From Branchiostoma floridae (lineage: Eukaryota; Chordata; Leptocardii; Amphioxiformes; Branchiostomatidae), in assembly GCF_000003815.2 (NCBI RefSeq), contig NC_049983.1, forward strand, positions 9,552,933-9,607,358: 54,426 nt of DNA. Reading direction: 5' to 3'. A model generated the notes under the pieces. The model searched no databases and was not told where the DNA came from. It saw only the letters and a program-made list of their open reading frames with translations. Below are positions 31,089-41,494 of the stretch, piece by piece (positions within the stretch are counted from its first letter, which is position 1; every line of letters starts with the position of its first letter). The position numbers and the translations under genes are program-made.

Positions 31089-31288
31089 ACGTCACAGTTC
31101 CAAACCGGGGCCCGGCTGGGCTGTTTGCGGAAACGAAAAACAGAAATGTATACGTAAAAATATACACAAATAATGCACACACGACAATTCTCTTTATGTC
31201 TTGTGTAGTTTGGTGTCTTTTATACAATGTATTATACGTTTCGTTACCGAAAGCTGCCCGACCGGGCCCCGGTTTGCAAACGTGACGT
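31089..31288. mobile_element. MITE family M1, copy downstream of Gene A lectin exon
   Basis: 200 bp with TA flanks. Left ACGTCACAGTTCCAAACCGG, right CCGGTTTGCAAACGTGACG, with inverted arms of about 50 bp. It is the best preserved of the four copies, located 45 bp downstream of CTLD 31333-31701, the same relative place as in Gene B. Confidence 0.88.
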
Positions 31289-31332
31289 AGGCAGATGTCC
31301 ATGAACAAAGATTAACAGTTGTTAAGTGATAC

Positions 31333-31701
31333 CTTCATTTCGTTGACAAATGTATCCCTTCTGATGGCTGCATAGTCTTGAATCCCAAGTGGCAATAGTG
31401 GAGTAAAATGAGGCACAGATGTTACCATCATTCGGTTCGTTGTTCTTCCAGTTAGAATATGTCAATGTTTGGCCATCCTCAAGTACCCACTGACCGTCTG
31501 CGTTGGTGTCAGTCACCCCCAGCCAGCGGCCTCCTGTTACCTCGGGTAGACTGGCGAGGAAAGCGTTGGTCTCGCTGTCCTTCGGCATGGCTAACATCGC
31601 CCCGTCCGCCTCACAGGCTTGTCTAGCCTCATCGCGCGTAATCCATGCCCTAAAGCTCTTGTAGCAAACTCCGTTAAAACGAACGTAGTCCATTGAACAT
31701 C
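31333..31701 (-). CDS. Gene A: long-form C-type lectin domain exon
   Basis: 369 bp, phase 1 to phase 1, with acceptor TTCTACAG and possible donor GGTATCAC. It begins CSMDYVRFNGVCYKSFRAWI, then QACEADGAMLAMPKDSETNA, GRWLGVTDTNADGQW, SNWKNNEPNDGNICASF and TWDSRLCSHQKGYICQRNEG. EPN is present and WND is WDS. Unspliced, the frame ends after I-T at a TAA, so this exon could be terminal (a shorter protein) or be spliced to the ILEI module in matching phase. It is about 85 percent similar by eye to the CTLDs of Genes B and C. Confidence 0.88.
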
Positions 31702-31857
31702 CTGTAGAATAAACAAAGTAAGAGATCTGAAACCTTACACCTCAATGAAATGATTAGACTTATTCATTTGTCCGGCATAAGACATTTGCATTTTGTTAGA
31801 TAAGGTTAGTCCTTTTGTTTAATCTGAGGTTGAAGTGGTGTAGATCTTTTGATGCTT

Positions 31858-32099
31858 AAGGTGCACTCTCACTGCACTTGCGTCACGCTTGCGTCACTGC
31901 GGGGTTCGACAGATACTCAACGAATTTCAGAGATAAAGACCGAATTTTCGTACTTTTTGTGTATTTTGCCGTCTTCTACGTCATACTTTTACGTATTACG
32001 CAATATCAAAATTATAAAAAGAGAATAGCAAAACAGTCACGCAGTGAACGAACCCCGCAGTGACGCAAGCTTGACGCAAGTGCAGTGAGAGTGCACCAT
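31858..32099. mobile_element. MITE family M2, copy 3
   Basis: Terminal inverted repeats of about 50 bp: left AAGGTGCACTCTCACTGCAC, right GTGCAGTGAGAGTGCACC with an extra TT. The inner part GCGTCACTGCGGGGTTCG is also mirrored. The left flank is TTAA; the right flank has drifted to TTAC. No ORF. Confidence 0.9.
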
Positions 32100-32584
32100 T
32101 ACAGATGCCGATTAGGTTGCATTGAACAGTAGTATCCTCTATGACATCTATGCTTCCCCACTAGACCTTCCAGTGGCTTTTATTTTATAATGGTGCAGCA
32201 TTATTAACTAATAACCCCCACACACCTTGTTTTACACCTCTAGCAAACAACCCCTGTGCCGGCAACTTAACAAAATTGTACATTCAATTCTACAGTAGCC
32301 TGATTGTATGCCCAAACCTACACCACTAATCCCTCGTGTCAACGCCAATTTTCCACCCAGAAATCAACATCGCAACACGTCCAGGACCAAAGATACAAAA
32401 TCAGTCAGTCCTGCTGCAGTACTAAGTCAACAAACAGGAGACCCCAATTCAGTCATTACCGTCGATTTTACAACATCTATCCTAGTACCAAATATCATAA
32501 CAACCCATTCAGCGGCTCTTGATGAGATATTTGCCCGGGCAAGGACACGCATATTAAAATTAAAACATGTAAAAAGTGTAAGAG

Positions 32585-32835
32585 TAAAAAAAAAAAAAAA
32601 ATACGTGGGGCAACCTACGGTTTCCGGGCTATTTTGGGGCAAGGCTGGGCCCATGGTTTTTTTACAAAGCACGGCGTGTAAATCAAATCGGGGCCCGGCA
32701 ACAAATACACGCCGTTACCTAATCTTGAAAAGACCGGGAGGTACCCCCGCGGTAGCCGGCTGTCCACCGGGACAAATTTGTGGCTTTAGAGCCCCACCGG
32801 GGCTACATCCCGTACGGGCACCGGTGCAAATGGGA
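32585..32835. repeat. G/C-rich repeat with hairpin
   Basis: Begins with an A15 run and contains the inverted pair ACGGCGTGTA / TACACGCCGT (about 32670-32720), then several GGTACCC-like and CCGGGG-like inverted runs. Probably a mobile-element fragment; I cannot name it. The plus-strand open frame across it is not convincing. Confidence 0.45.
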
Positions 32836-32858
32836 CTGTAGCATTAATAGAGTCTGAC

Positions 32859-33161
32859 CTGTGATCTGGTAGACCTCATTTGCCATACCCCCGCCTTCGC
32901 CGTCCGCTCCACAGCCTGTGGAAGCTCCGTGCTTGTTGTAGGTAGTATGGCCATTAGCAGATCCAGCACACCAGCCGCCATTCTGTACAGCAAACACGGT
33001 AAAGCCACGAGAACGTGCGACCTGGTAACACTTCCCGATGGGATCCTGGCGGGTACTGTAGTGGCCATCCAGGCGTGGATCTGTCCCCTCGAGTGTCGGA
33101 ATGGCGCGGTCACCAGAGTCCCCCCAGCAACCCAGACTTGTGTACCTAGGGTTCTCCTCAC
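32859..33161 (-). CDS. Gene A: four-cysteine GCWGD module
   Basis: 303 bp, phase 1 to phase 1, with acceptor CTCAAACAG and donor GGTCAGAC. The product is GEENPRYTSLGCWGDSGDRA, IPTLEGTDPRLDG, then GKCYQVARSRGFTVFAVQNG, GWCAGSANG, ASTGCGADGEGG and MANEVYQIT. Four Cys (GCW, KCY, GWC, TGC) and the pattern 'GCW.D....r...L......LDG.Y' make it a small disulfide module resembling WSC domains (putative carbohydrate binding), though it is not a classic WSC. I recognise the pattern from invertebrate extracellular mosaics but know no settled function. It follows the signal exon directly. Confidence 0.85.
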
Positions 33162-33164
33162 CTG

Positions 33165-34900
33165 TTTGAGGAAGAAGGTCGATATAAATGTACGTAGATT
33201 TATTAACACATAATGCACAATACATTGCAGCATCAGTGCAATAAAATGGATAGAATAGAAAATGAACAGCATTTTGTAATAGATCTATAGAATGTAGATT
33301 GTACCACGAATTTAAAGAGAGATTAACTCTATACTTGTAGGATGTATGATTCCCAGAGCCCGACCGCATGCAAAACAGGTGTACAAGAGTTCTGACACAG
33401 TATGAACATTGTTGCACACGTATCTCTGCAATGTTCAACCGGTATAACCGCCCTCTTGCGTGACACACCAGCTTCGCAGGCATGCGAAGGAGGCTGGTTA
33501 TATTGACTCTATTGACTTGTTCGCATCGTTTTAAAAAGAAAGAATGAAAGAGATTCTACCTCATCGGAACACCAAGCTGTACAATAGATATCATTTCAAT
33601 ACAAATAATGTATAGGTAGTGCTGGACAAAAGCAGCTTTTTGTATCGCCATCTTCCAAATTCCAAACCCTTTCTCCGGCTCTTGGATCTGTACTTAAAGG
33701 CTTACATTTCATAAAAGTTGCAGGAGGATACCCAAAAGACAGTCGCCGAACAATACCTTAAGAAAAACTAATCGGTAGTGTAAACAAAAGAGTCACGCAT
33801 TGGATATACATGTATAGCACAGTGGGTTTTGTATGTTTGCGACCAATTGAAGGATTGTGCCTTTACAGAATATAAATCGTATGGAACGTACATCGACGTA
33901 AAGCATCGAAATTATTACATTATCACCAAGATTATTTCATTCATAATTATCACATTTATTTCTTGCATTTATCACACAAGCAGGCCCTTTTTCTATACAA
34001 TTCTTAAGTTTGTAATTTGCCCGTATGTGTCATCAGGAAAGGCCACTCACTCTAAGTCGCCATTTTGTATTGCATACGTTCTTTGCCGGTTACACACAGC
34101 CGAAGATGGCCTCCCGATATTCCCCAAATCATGGTTGGGAGAAGGTTGGGAGCAGGTCGGCTGTGGTTGGCTGGTGGTCGGCTATGCCAGGCGAATGTTT
34201 GGGAATTTTAGATCTGGAATGGGTTTGCTGGCGGTTGGGAGTCAGTCAGCAGTCAGATCTGACTCCCAAACAGGTAATAACCACTGCTGACGTATTCTCA
34301 ACTAGTTCCCAACCTACCCACGACTAGCCCCCAACCCTTGCAACAAACCTTTGTTGACTTATTCTTAATCGAGTTGACTACTACCAGAACGTGCATGTGC
34401 CTACTACCCCCGACCTTCACCCAACCGGCACGCAACCTATAACAATAGAGGCCGTATTGAGGCGAACTGTGATCCCGATTTGGTCTCTCGATGATGTTTA
34501 CAACATAGAAGTATGGTTCATTCTGATTAAAAACGAGAATAAACCCTCTTCTACAAATCGTTTGTTGTGCCTATTCTAATTTGTGAGATGGTTGGCGATC
34601 GGTTGCGAATTACTAGTAGTCAGGAGGGACTCGGCGACTAGAGGTCAGGATAGTTGGAAGCAGGTTAGTATGCTGAATCGATCGATCGGGAGTAAGTCAT
34701 TTACACGGTTCAGGCGTTTTGGGGACAGTCGTGCATGTTTCCTTCAAAATACAGCTGTCATGCAACACAAAACGCTGCCTTGATCCGTGTCGGTGGTCGG
34801 TTCTGTCACAACTTGCTTGAAAATCATATGGCATAAAAATCGTATGAAGATCGCTCGACCTATGTGACCGCGCCCTTAGCTATCATAATTATCATAATAG
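33165..34900. other. First intron of Gene A, no gene seen
   Basis: Open frames here (for example 33829-34290 plus) have no domain, poor composition and no splice logic. The stretch from 34090 to 34330 is rich in GGTTGGGAG-like words and their inverse CTCCCAA, possibly an old transposon. Confidence 0.5.
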
Positions 34901-34904
34901 GTAC

Positions 34905-34986
34905 CTGACGTTCCCATGGCCAAGCTCCATACCGAGAAGACAATTATGGCTACAGCGAGCTGCCTCCTCTCCCTCTTTCTACCCAT
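34905..34986 (-). CDS. Gene A: signal-peptide exon (start)
   Basis: ATG at 34986 in AAGATGGGT, 27 codons plus one base to donor AGGTACCT (phase 1). The product is MGRKRERRQLAVAIIVFSVW then SLAMGTS: a strongly basic n-region, a hydrophobic core of about 12 and small residues near the exon end. Joined to the next exon it reads ..GTSGEENPRY. I chose this ATG because upstream in-frame sequence is not leader-like and the signal would otherwise be internal. Minus strand, first exon of the cluster. Confidence 0.75.
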
Positions 34987-34989
34987 CTT

Positions 34990-35635
34990 GCGGTCCCACG
35001 GAAGCCACAGTGGGTCGGTAGGTTGAAAACCTCTTGTGAAACAACTCAACTCACGAAACAAGGAGAGGAGAACAGTTCGGAAATACCAGGATTAAACAGT
35101 AGACTGTTTCTAAAGGCAGCTTTACTGGAATAATGTGGGACGATCAAATAACATAGCTGGCACGTGTAATACAAAGATGTCCATTCAAAATAGAAGATGA
35201 AAAAACATTTTTTGCGTGACACAGCGAGATTTGTTCAGTAGCTTTCTTGTGGAGATGACCAATGCTGATACAAAGAACCTTTCAGGGACTATTTTCTAGA
35301 GCATGATTGATGTTTTGTTCAGCAAACATAATGCTTTCAGGTTTTGAGTCATTATACTTACGGTAGTGAAAAAGTGGGTCTTTTGGAAACCATGCACTGA
35401 CGTCCGAGCATGTACATGTATCATGTAAATCAACTAAGTCATTATAGCGCTTTACAGACAAGGTCTTGTGGTCTTGTCTGAAATAATATTTTGCATTACG
35501 CAAAGTGTTGATTATACAAAGGCAAAAATGGGTACAAATGTAATCTATTTTTCACACTGGGGATCAGTGAGTTATGTGTGTTGCATATTCCATTGGAACC
35601 TCCTAAAACCAGTTGAAAGTATCTCTGTCACAATG
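34990..35635. other. Intergenic, no gene seen
   Basis: Upstream region of Gene A. A 73-codon minus frame at 35282-35503 has no recognisable feature. No clear TATA box found for Gene A. Confidence 0.45.
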
Positions 35636-35639
35636 TTCG

Positions 35640-35955
35640 GTAGCATCGTGTGGTAAGGTGTATGGCCCAAACCCCGGAGGTCTCTGGTTCAAAGCCGCCC
35701 TTGTTGTGCTCTTTAATAAGGCACTTCTTTACACGACTTTCCTCACTTCACTTATGTGTAAATAAGTACATAGCTTTGGTTAGGGCCGTTCCACGGATAG
35801 GACGTTATATGGAGGTCTCGTGTTTGAGGAGAGCCACACCTAGAGCACGTTTAAGATCCCGGCATGCTTCTCGAAAAGAGTAGGGGACCGTCCCGGTGTA
35901 AGTGGATCAAACCTTACAGTCTGGTCTCCGGGGTGAGGTCTTGAAAAGGTGATAA
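35640..35955 (+). mobile_element. tRNA-derived SINE
   Basis: A-box-like GTGTGGTAAGGTGTATGG, B-box-like CTGGTTCAAAGCC 35 bp later, then a body with GGAGGTCTCGTGTTTGAGG and a tail of pyrimidine-poor sequence. Related pieces occur at 3690 and, inverted, at 29930 and 39450. Confidence 0.6.
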
Positions 35956-36565
35956 TTACCTTGTTAAGTCAATCCTTTCACAAATGTGGTAAAGCTAAAT
36001 GAATAAATTACTCCAATTGTCCTTCATGCTCGCGTACGTGTCATTGATCGAGCGAACGAGCAAACTCACCGCAGTCACGCAAATACAAGGCATGCGAGAA
36101 GAGACACCTGTCACTTTCCCAGCTTCAAACGCCCCCCTCCCATCAAAACCTAGTCAAGCCAGTTAAGTCCAAGTCATCTGTCCAGGAATGGACAGTCGTT
36201 TTGACTCCACAGCTTTTTGTTTTGTCTTCAATGGGTAATTGACAAATCGATGACAGGAAAAAAAGTAAGTATTGAAACCCAGGAAAATACGTAAAATTCA
36301 CTTTTCTACAAATTGTTTGAACATGAAAACCTCATCAAATATATTGGGGAACGACCACGTAACACACGTCCGGATCAACTCCAAGAAGGACACACTATAT
36401 AGCTTTGTGGTGAATGACATTTCCTTTTAAATCATTACGCACGTCATTTTACGTTGCCATGTAAATTCCATGACGTCAGAAGTCTATCACGATGGTATGT
36501 TGGAGAAAACGTACAAGTGACCGACCTTTGACCTTTAGCAAGCGTATTTTGTGATAAGGAACTTG

Positions 36566-36573
36566 TATAAAGG
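36566..36573 (+). promoter_or_regulatory. Candidate TATA box of Gene E
   Basis: TATAAAGG in CTTGTATAAAGGTAG, 143 bp upstream of the ATG at 36716. The spacing allows a 5' UTR of about 110 bp. No other evidence. Confidence 0.4.
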
Positions 36574-36715
36574 TAGAAAAGTAAATATATTCTACCCCCC
36601 GCGAAGCAAAAAATAACAAGCTATAACGGGCCTCCAATAGATTATCGAGCCCTTTGCCCTCCATACAGCGTTGTCGTGGAGGTTATTTTTACTTTGTCGC
36701 GGTCCTTTTTGGAAA

Positions 36716-36853
36716 ATGATGGCACAGAGTCTGCTGCTGCTGTTGATGGTGGTCGGCACTACCACGGGGAGGAGGCTAACGTCCTTTGATCATGACCCTC
36801 ACGACTTTCTCATCAGCACTTATGATGACATCAAGGACCTCTTTTTCAATCTT
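36716..36853 (+). CDS. Gene E: exon 1, signal peptide and N-terminal segment
   Basis: 46 codons in phase 0, ending at donor CTTGTAAGCC. Two adjacent ATGs start the product MMAQSLLLLLMVVGTTTGRR: a classic signal peptide with a Leu-rich core and likely cleavage after TTTG. A short acidic segment follows, LTSFDHDPHDFLISTYDDIK-DLFFNL. There is no AVITGA start, which prokineticins require just after the signal, so this is not a true prokineticin. The following introns are 1.43 kb and 0.53 kb. Confidence 0.85.
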
Positions 36854-38284
36854 GTAAGCCACGTTTTTTGTACATTCAAGGCCGCGACCTTCCTTCGAAT
36901 TCTTACATAAGCAACAATCTTACTGGTGTCTTTTACACTATATGTCAATGATTCAAGAATAAAATGTAGAAATTTATATGAATACTGTTTCTTTCCAGCT
37001 CTACGCATTGGGAAGCTGAAATTTATAATTTGTAATGTTTATTTTTGTAGCAAGGCGGGTGGCATGGAACTCTGTCATGCTGTGTTCTCAAAAGTTTTCC
37101 GTTTTGATATCCATATTCACTACGCAAATTTCCTCCCACAATTTCGTGTTAATAAGTTTAAACGTACCTTATGGTTTAGGGTTTTCATGAATATTCAGTG
37201 AGTGTACGTGACATTATAGTCTGTCTTCATTATTGATATTCAATGACGTATTTTGTTTCGTGGCTCACGCACGTGACAAGCCTGTATGTGGTCCAAAAGT
37301 GGGTCCCAATTTTCGTACCTCTGATGAATGAAAAAAGATTAATGAAAAATGATATTTTAAGATGCCTACACCTAGAAACTGTTACCTTAACTTTAATGCT
37401 TTTATACCCTCTCTTTGATTTTATATCAAAATAACACAGGGTAACTTATACAAGACACAAAGAAAATGATACAGTTAGAGCGTTAGGAATTTGGAAGTGG
37501 AATTTCTCTTTGAATGCTAAAATTGGACGCTTTTCACTTCGAATCATTCTCATTATCTAATCCAATTGTAGAACCGTTTCGACTTGCCTAAACTCGAAAG
37601 ACAACAAAAAGTGCACAAAACGTACAAAACTTTATTACTGAAATTCGTTTAAAGTATAGTATACCTGTCTTCAAATTAAGAATGACGAATGTAAAATCCT
37701 AATTGATATCAGCCCTAGAGCTTCTGATATGGCTTAACAGTCCTTTACGAGAATGGCAGTCTCTGCCACATATGGCACATATGTAAGCTGACTCAGGTCT
37801 GTTGCAGAGTTCTTTTCTCGGGATCCGCTTTTTTTCTCACCATGCGCATCAGTCCGGTTTCTCCGGATTTTAGCTGCCTGGACAGTGTGCATCTCCAGCT
37901 GGATTAACAGAAAACAGTGATATTCACCGGCTCAAAATCCGAGGAATGCTCGCTCTATTAAAGAAACCTCACCTTTAACCCAGTTTTCTCCTGATACCAC
38001 TCATATGACCCAACTAAAATCCTTCCGCATGCCAACTTAACTGCTAAATTGAGCATTTTTTTTACCAAAATTGGAAAGCTTAGACCCTATCTGTTCCTTG
38101 TAACCTTAACCTCCTTGTTGTAACCTATATGTCTTCAGATTGAGCCAACATTTTCAAGGAAATTTCAAAGAGGATCTTTCAAAGCGGATTCTACGTGGCA
38201 CTATAATCTCATTCACACCTTCTTCTGTGCAACTCACTCTGACGTCTGCCCTATAACGAAAATGCTGATGACCTGCCCCTGCAG

Positions 38285-38413
38285 GACGAAGGGGAGTCGT
38301 GCCTGAGCAGCATGCAGTGTCAGCCGGAGATGTGCTGTCAGAGGGACACGTTCCTCCTGGGATCCCGGACCTGCAGGAAATATTCTAAGAGGGGCGAGCC
38401 TTGCCAATTACCG
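38285..38413 (+). CDS. Gene E: exon 2, colipase-fold domain, first half
   Basis: 43 codons, phase 0 to phase 0, with acceptor CCCCTGCAG and donor CCGGTACGG. The product is DEGESCLSSMQCQPEMCCQR then DTFLLGSRTCRKYSKRGEPC-QLP. Spacing C-x5-C-x4-CC-x11-C-x9-C equals the first half of the Dickkopf C-terminal, colipase and prokineticin Cys pattern (GE.C..s.dC..g.CC......C.p....Ge.C). Missed by ORF listing because it is short. Confidence 0.88.
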
Positions 38414-38938
38414 GTACGGCTCTTTTTACCTTTTCACAACAAGACTGCTGAGACCCCTATGAAATATTTTAAGCTTTTGTAGATTTGTTGTTTGATTCTG
38501 TCTCGATGGTTATACAAATGAACCTGTAATTAGCAAACTCTATTCAATTAATGTCCGGAAACACAAATACACACAAATTGCCCCCCACCCCACCCACAGA
38601 CCCACACGCATCATATCACCACATGAGATAAATACGTGAATTCAAAGTTATTGATTACTTTTTTTCGTAATTTGGTGGCACTATTCCGTACTTTTAACTT
38701 CTTAGAAAGGCCATTTGGAAAAATTTCATTGTCAACACCAAATATCATAAAAGACATGGGCATCATCTTTTTTGGTTACGCTCGCTAACATTCTTATGGT
38801 GTAAGGAGGATACTACTGATTGATCAGTCCTCCCTTATAAATGTAAATTTGATCGGAAATATTTGCATGATAATTTGAAGATATTCCATATCTCATGTTA
38901 CTATTTGCTTCTACAACCCCTCCCCCCTTTCCATACAG

Positions 38939-39088
38939 CACCCGTACGATCTGTACTACGCATGCCCGTGCAAGGCTGGTTTGAGGTGCATGGTGTCCAA
39001 CCCTGACTCCATCTCCTCCGTCCTCAACTCCGAGATCGGCGTGTGCGCGGAGGGAGAGGACCCTGACCCGATCTTCACCGGGCGCTGA
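38939..39088 (+). CDS. Gene E: exon 3, colipase-fold domain, second half and stop
   Basis: 49 codons and TGA, phase 0, with acceptor CCATACAG after a strong pyrimidine tract. The product is HPYDLYYACPCKAGLRCMVS then a loop and EIGVCAEGEDPDPIFTGR. It supplies Cys 7-10 (C-P-C-x5-C...C), completing ten cysteines. The whole product is 138 residues, about 120 after signal removal: one colipase-fold domain with a short acidic tail. Dickkopf proteins have two Cys-rich domains and act on Wnt co-receptors; a single-domain form could be a Dickkopf-C-like ligand. The receptor is unknown. An opposite-strand ORF (38813-39100) is a shadow. Confidence 0.88.
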   Translation, partial: HPYDLYYACPCKAGLRCMVSNPDSISSVLNSEIGVCAEGEDPDPIFTGR

Positions 39089-39187
39089 AAACAACATCAC
39101 CAGGACGGCACCGCCCCTGTGGTATTGCCAAAAAAACTCGCTGTGAAATTCTGTCCACGTTTATGACAAGGGTCTGTCATCTGCACA

Positions 39188-39193
39188 ATTAAA
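39188..39193 (+). terminator. Candidate polyadenylation signal of Gene E
   Basis: ATTAAA, 100 bp after the Gene E stop codon. It is the commonest variant of AATAAA. The nearest canonical AATAAA is at about 40032. Confidence 0.4.
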
Positions 39194-39449
39194 ATCACCG
39201 CTCAAGAAATTTTCCTTCTTCACTTCAGCGTGTGCATGGTCAACTTTTAAGTTAAAACTTGAGTATCCCGCTAATTATAGTTAGCATGAACTAGGTATAA
39301 TAGTTCGAAGTCTTGTCAAATTGTACGGTCGGTCTAAAATTATGAGTCCTTCCTAAATCTTAATGTAGTTGGCTACAAGTTGAATGACTAGAACAAAATT
39401 GATACTATTGCTAATTAAAGGTAGTTTCTTAGTCTGTTTTAGGCCGTAA

Positions 39450-39690
39450 GGGCTGTGGGTTGTTATCCAATGTATCCAGAGCACGGTATATTGAACGGCG
39501 GAGATAAAGTTAGGTAGTACTACCCATTTTACACCTGGATGGAGTGAGGAAAGTCGTGTAAAGTGCATTTCCCAAGGACACAACAACAAGTCACGAAACA
39601 ACAAGTCATGAATGCCAGGAATCGTACCCTTGTGCGTAAAATGTAATCGTTTCCTCGACCTCGCGTCCGACGGCCTAGTTACTCGGTCAT
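39450..39690 (-). mobile_element. tRNA-derived SINE, minus orientation
   Basis: Minus strand carries GGGTACGATTCCTGGC (B-box-like) near 39615-39630 and the body TTTACACGACTTTCCTCACT, which is also found at 35730 (TTTACACGACTTTCCTCAC) in the SINE at 35640-35955. Same family, opposite orientation. Confidence 0.6.
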
Positions 39691-39699
39691 TAGATTGTA

Positions 39700-40642
39700 G
39701 CCACAACAGTCATCGTGCAATTCGCGCTGTGTCATGCCAACATTGTGAACAAAACGGTCACTCTTTCAATTATTCCTGGCCTATTCTTATCAAAAGCCCT
39801 AGGATTACAAAATGGTATAATGTATGCCCTGGTAAAAAAAAATGAATTGTTCAATGACTTCGTTTTTGTCACGACGAGGCACAAACGTTTAGATAGAAAA
39901 GAAGTCAATTTGATCGGCGCGTGGCACGATATGCTTTTATGACCAACGTTAGCTGACCTTAGAAAATTCTACAAACAACATGTTTGAGTGTTTATTTGGT
40001 GTGTTTGTTTATCCCTCAAGATAGATAAGCAAATAAATCATAATCAACTTCTGCTATCAACTTTCGTGAGTTTTCAAAAGGAAAGAAGCAAGAGAAACCA
40101 TACTAATTGATGATCATCTTTTTTTCTGATGATAAATTGCATCAACAGTGCACATGTCAAGCAGTCAATAGAATCAAATCCTTGTGGACGTACATATTTA
40201 AATCATAATTAAGTACTTCAAATGCGTTGTACATGCAGGTAGATGAGTAGCAATATTTGTAATATGATGTGGCATGTCCATGAAGAGTTGGATAGTTATC
40301 ATGCGATACCCGTACAAAAGTTTGAGTTGTTTTGCATTGCTGTTACGTATACAGAGGAGAGATCCCGTCACAAAGAACAGGTGTTACAATTCTCATCTAT
40401 ATTTAGAGGAGTGTCGGTTTGTTTGCTTGTTTTTCTAGCTAGCGTTTAAATCAGTTAACAAAGCTATCTACATGGGGAATGGTATAATTGTGATTGGTAA
40501 GAAACCCTGCCTGACGCTTTTTTTGTGTGTGGAGATAACGAGATTTTGTCCTACATTGGTGTGGCGTGAAAGAGACCAAGTATGCAATTAAAGATTAGAA
40601 ATAATTGACCAACAGAGCATTGTATGATAAACAGTAAGCCCC

Positions 40643-40677
<35 letters not shown>

Positions 40678-41345
40678 CGACACAAGGCTAGAGAGAATAC
40701 ATTCTACATTTTTGCAAAAATACCTTGCTACTAAATACTAGTTCCAGATATACCGGGGGAAAATTGGAACATCTAGCCAACAATGAGGATGAGACTAGGT
40801 AAGGTAAGGTAAGGTAAGCCAGCAATAAAAACAAGAAACACGAATCCTCTGTAAAACATTACCTCCGTTTCATGGAGGTGATAAACTAACGCGTATCGCA
40901 CACAGCTTGAAAGGATGCGGCGCGGTGTACTCAGCCCGGATGAGTCCTTACGGTATGTTCGATATAAAACGGTATAGTAAAGCCGCGATGCGTTATATCA
41001 GCCTAAAAATGGTTCCCCGTTCTTGGAAGGGGTTAATAAATCACGAGGAACTATTTTTGAAAGCTGGACCGCAGTTAGAAGTCATGTAATTAAGCCTGAA
41101 AGTTGACCAATTTTCAGGGTTTTAGCGGTGCGTTTCGCTATTGTATTCGAGACGAGTTACGCACTGCATGGGGTTTTCCGATATACCGGGTTATAGGACA
41201 AGGATCAACTGCTTCCGGGTCAACCATACCAATAGTGTGGTGTTGTTGCACTATCACCTAAGTCGGTGATATGGCAGTCACTTTAACACATTTAATGGAT
41301 TACTGCACTCTTGAGGTTGTTTTTACATATCATACTACAATGTAG
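39700..41345. other. Intergenic, no gene seen
   Basis: AT-rich with a (GT)n run at 40646-40676 and a GGTAA pentamer run at 40798-40819. Small open frames without domains. Confidence 0.5.
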
Positions 41346-41349
41346 ACGC

Positions 41350-41494
41350 TTTTCGTTATGAGGGAGGTTTATACGGAATACGGATAGACCAGTGCCATAC
41401 TACAGGTGTGTAAAAAAGTGACAGTCTGTGCCAATGTCGAAGCTTTCCCGGCTATCAAGGCAAGTTTATACGGATGGAACAGAGACTTTCTACA
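41350..41494. repeat. 180-bp tandem array, left piece (before LINE)
   Basis: Contains GTGCCATACTACAGGTGTGT, GAGGGAGGTTTATACGG and GGATGGAACAGAGACTTTCT, which recur in each unit of 43451-44375. It is separated from the rest of the array by the LINE insertion. Confidence 0.85.

Noticed and set aside
32308-32841. Plus-strand ORF of 177 codons
   Set aside because: Runs through a poly-A stretch and a G/C-rich hairpin repeat; Pro/Arg/Gly-rich composition typical of non-coding G/C DNA.
33829-34290. Plus-strand ORF of 153 codons
   Set aside because: No domain, odd composition, lies in the first intron of Gene A and ends in a GGTTGGGAG-rich repeat-like stretch.
1-34986. One single 35-kb gene including all signal exons
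   Set aside because: Phases allow it, but three further signal-like exons, two with their own conserved TATA-like boxes, argue for several genes. Kept as an alternative, not the main model.
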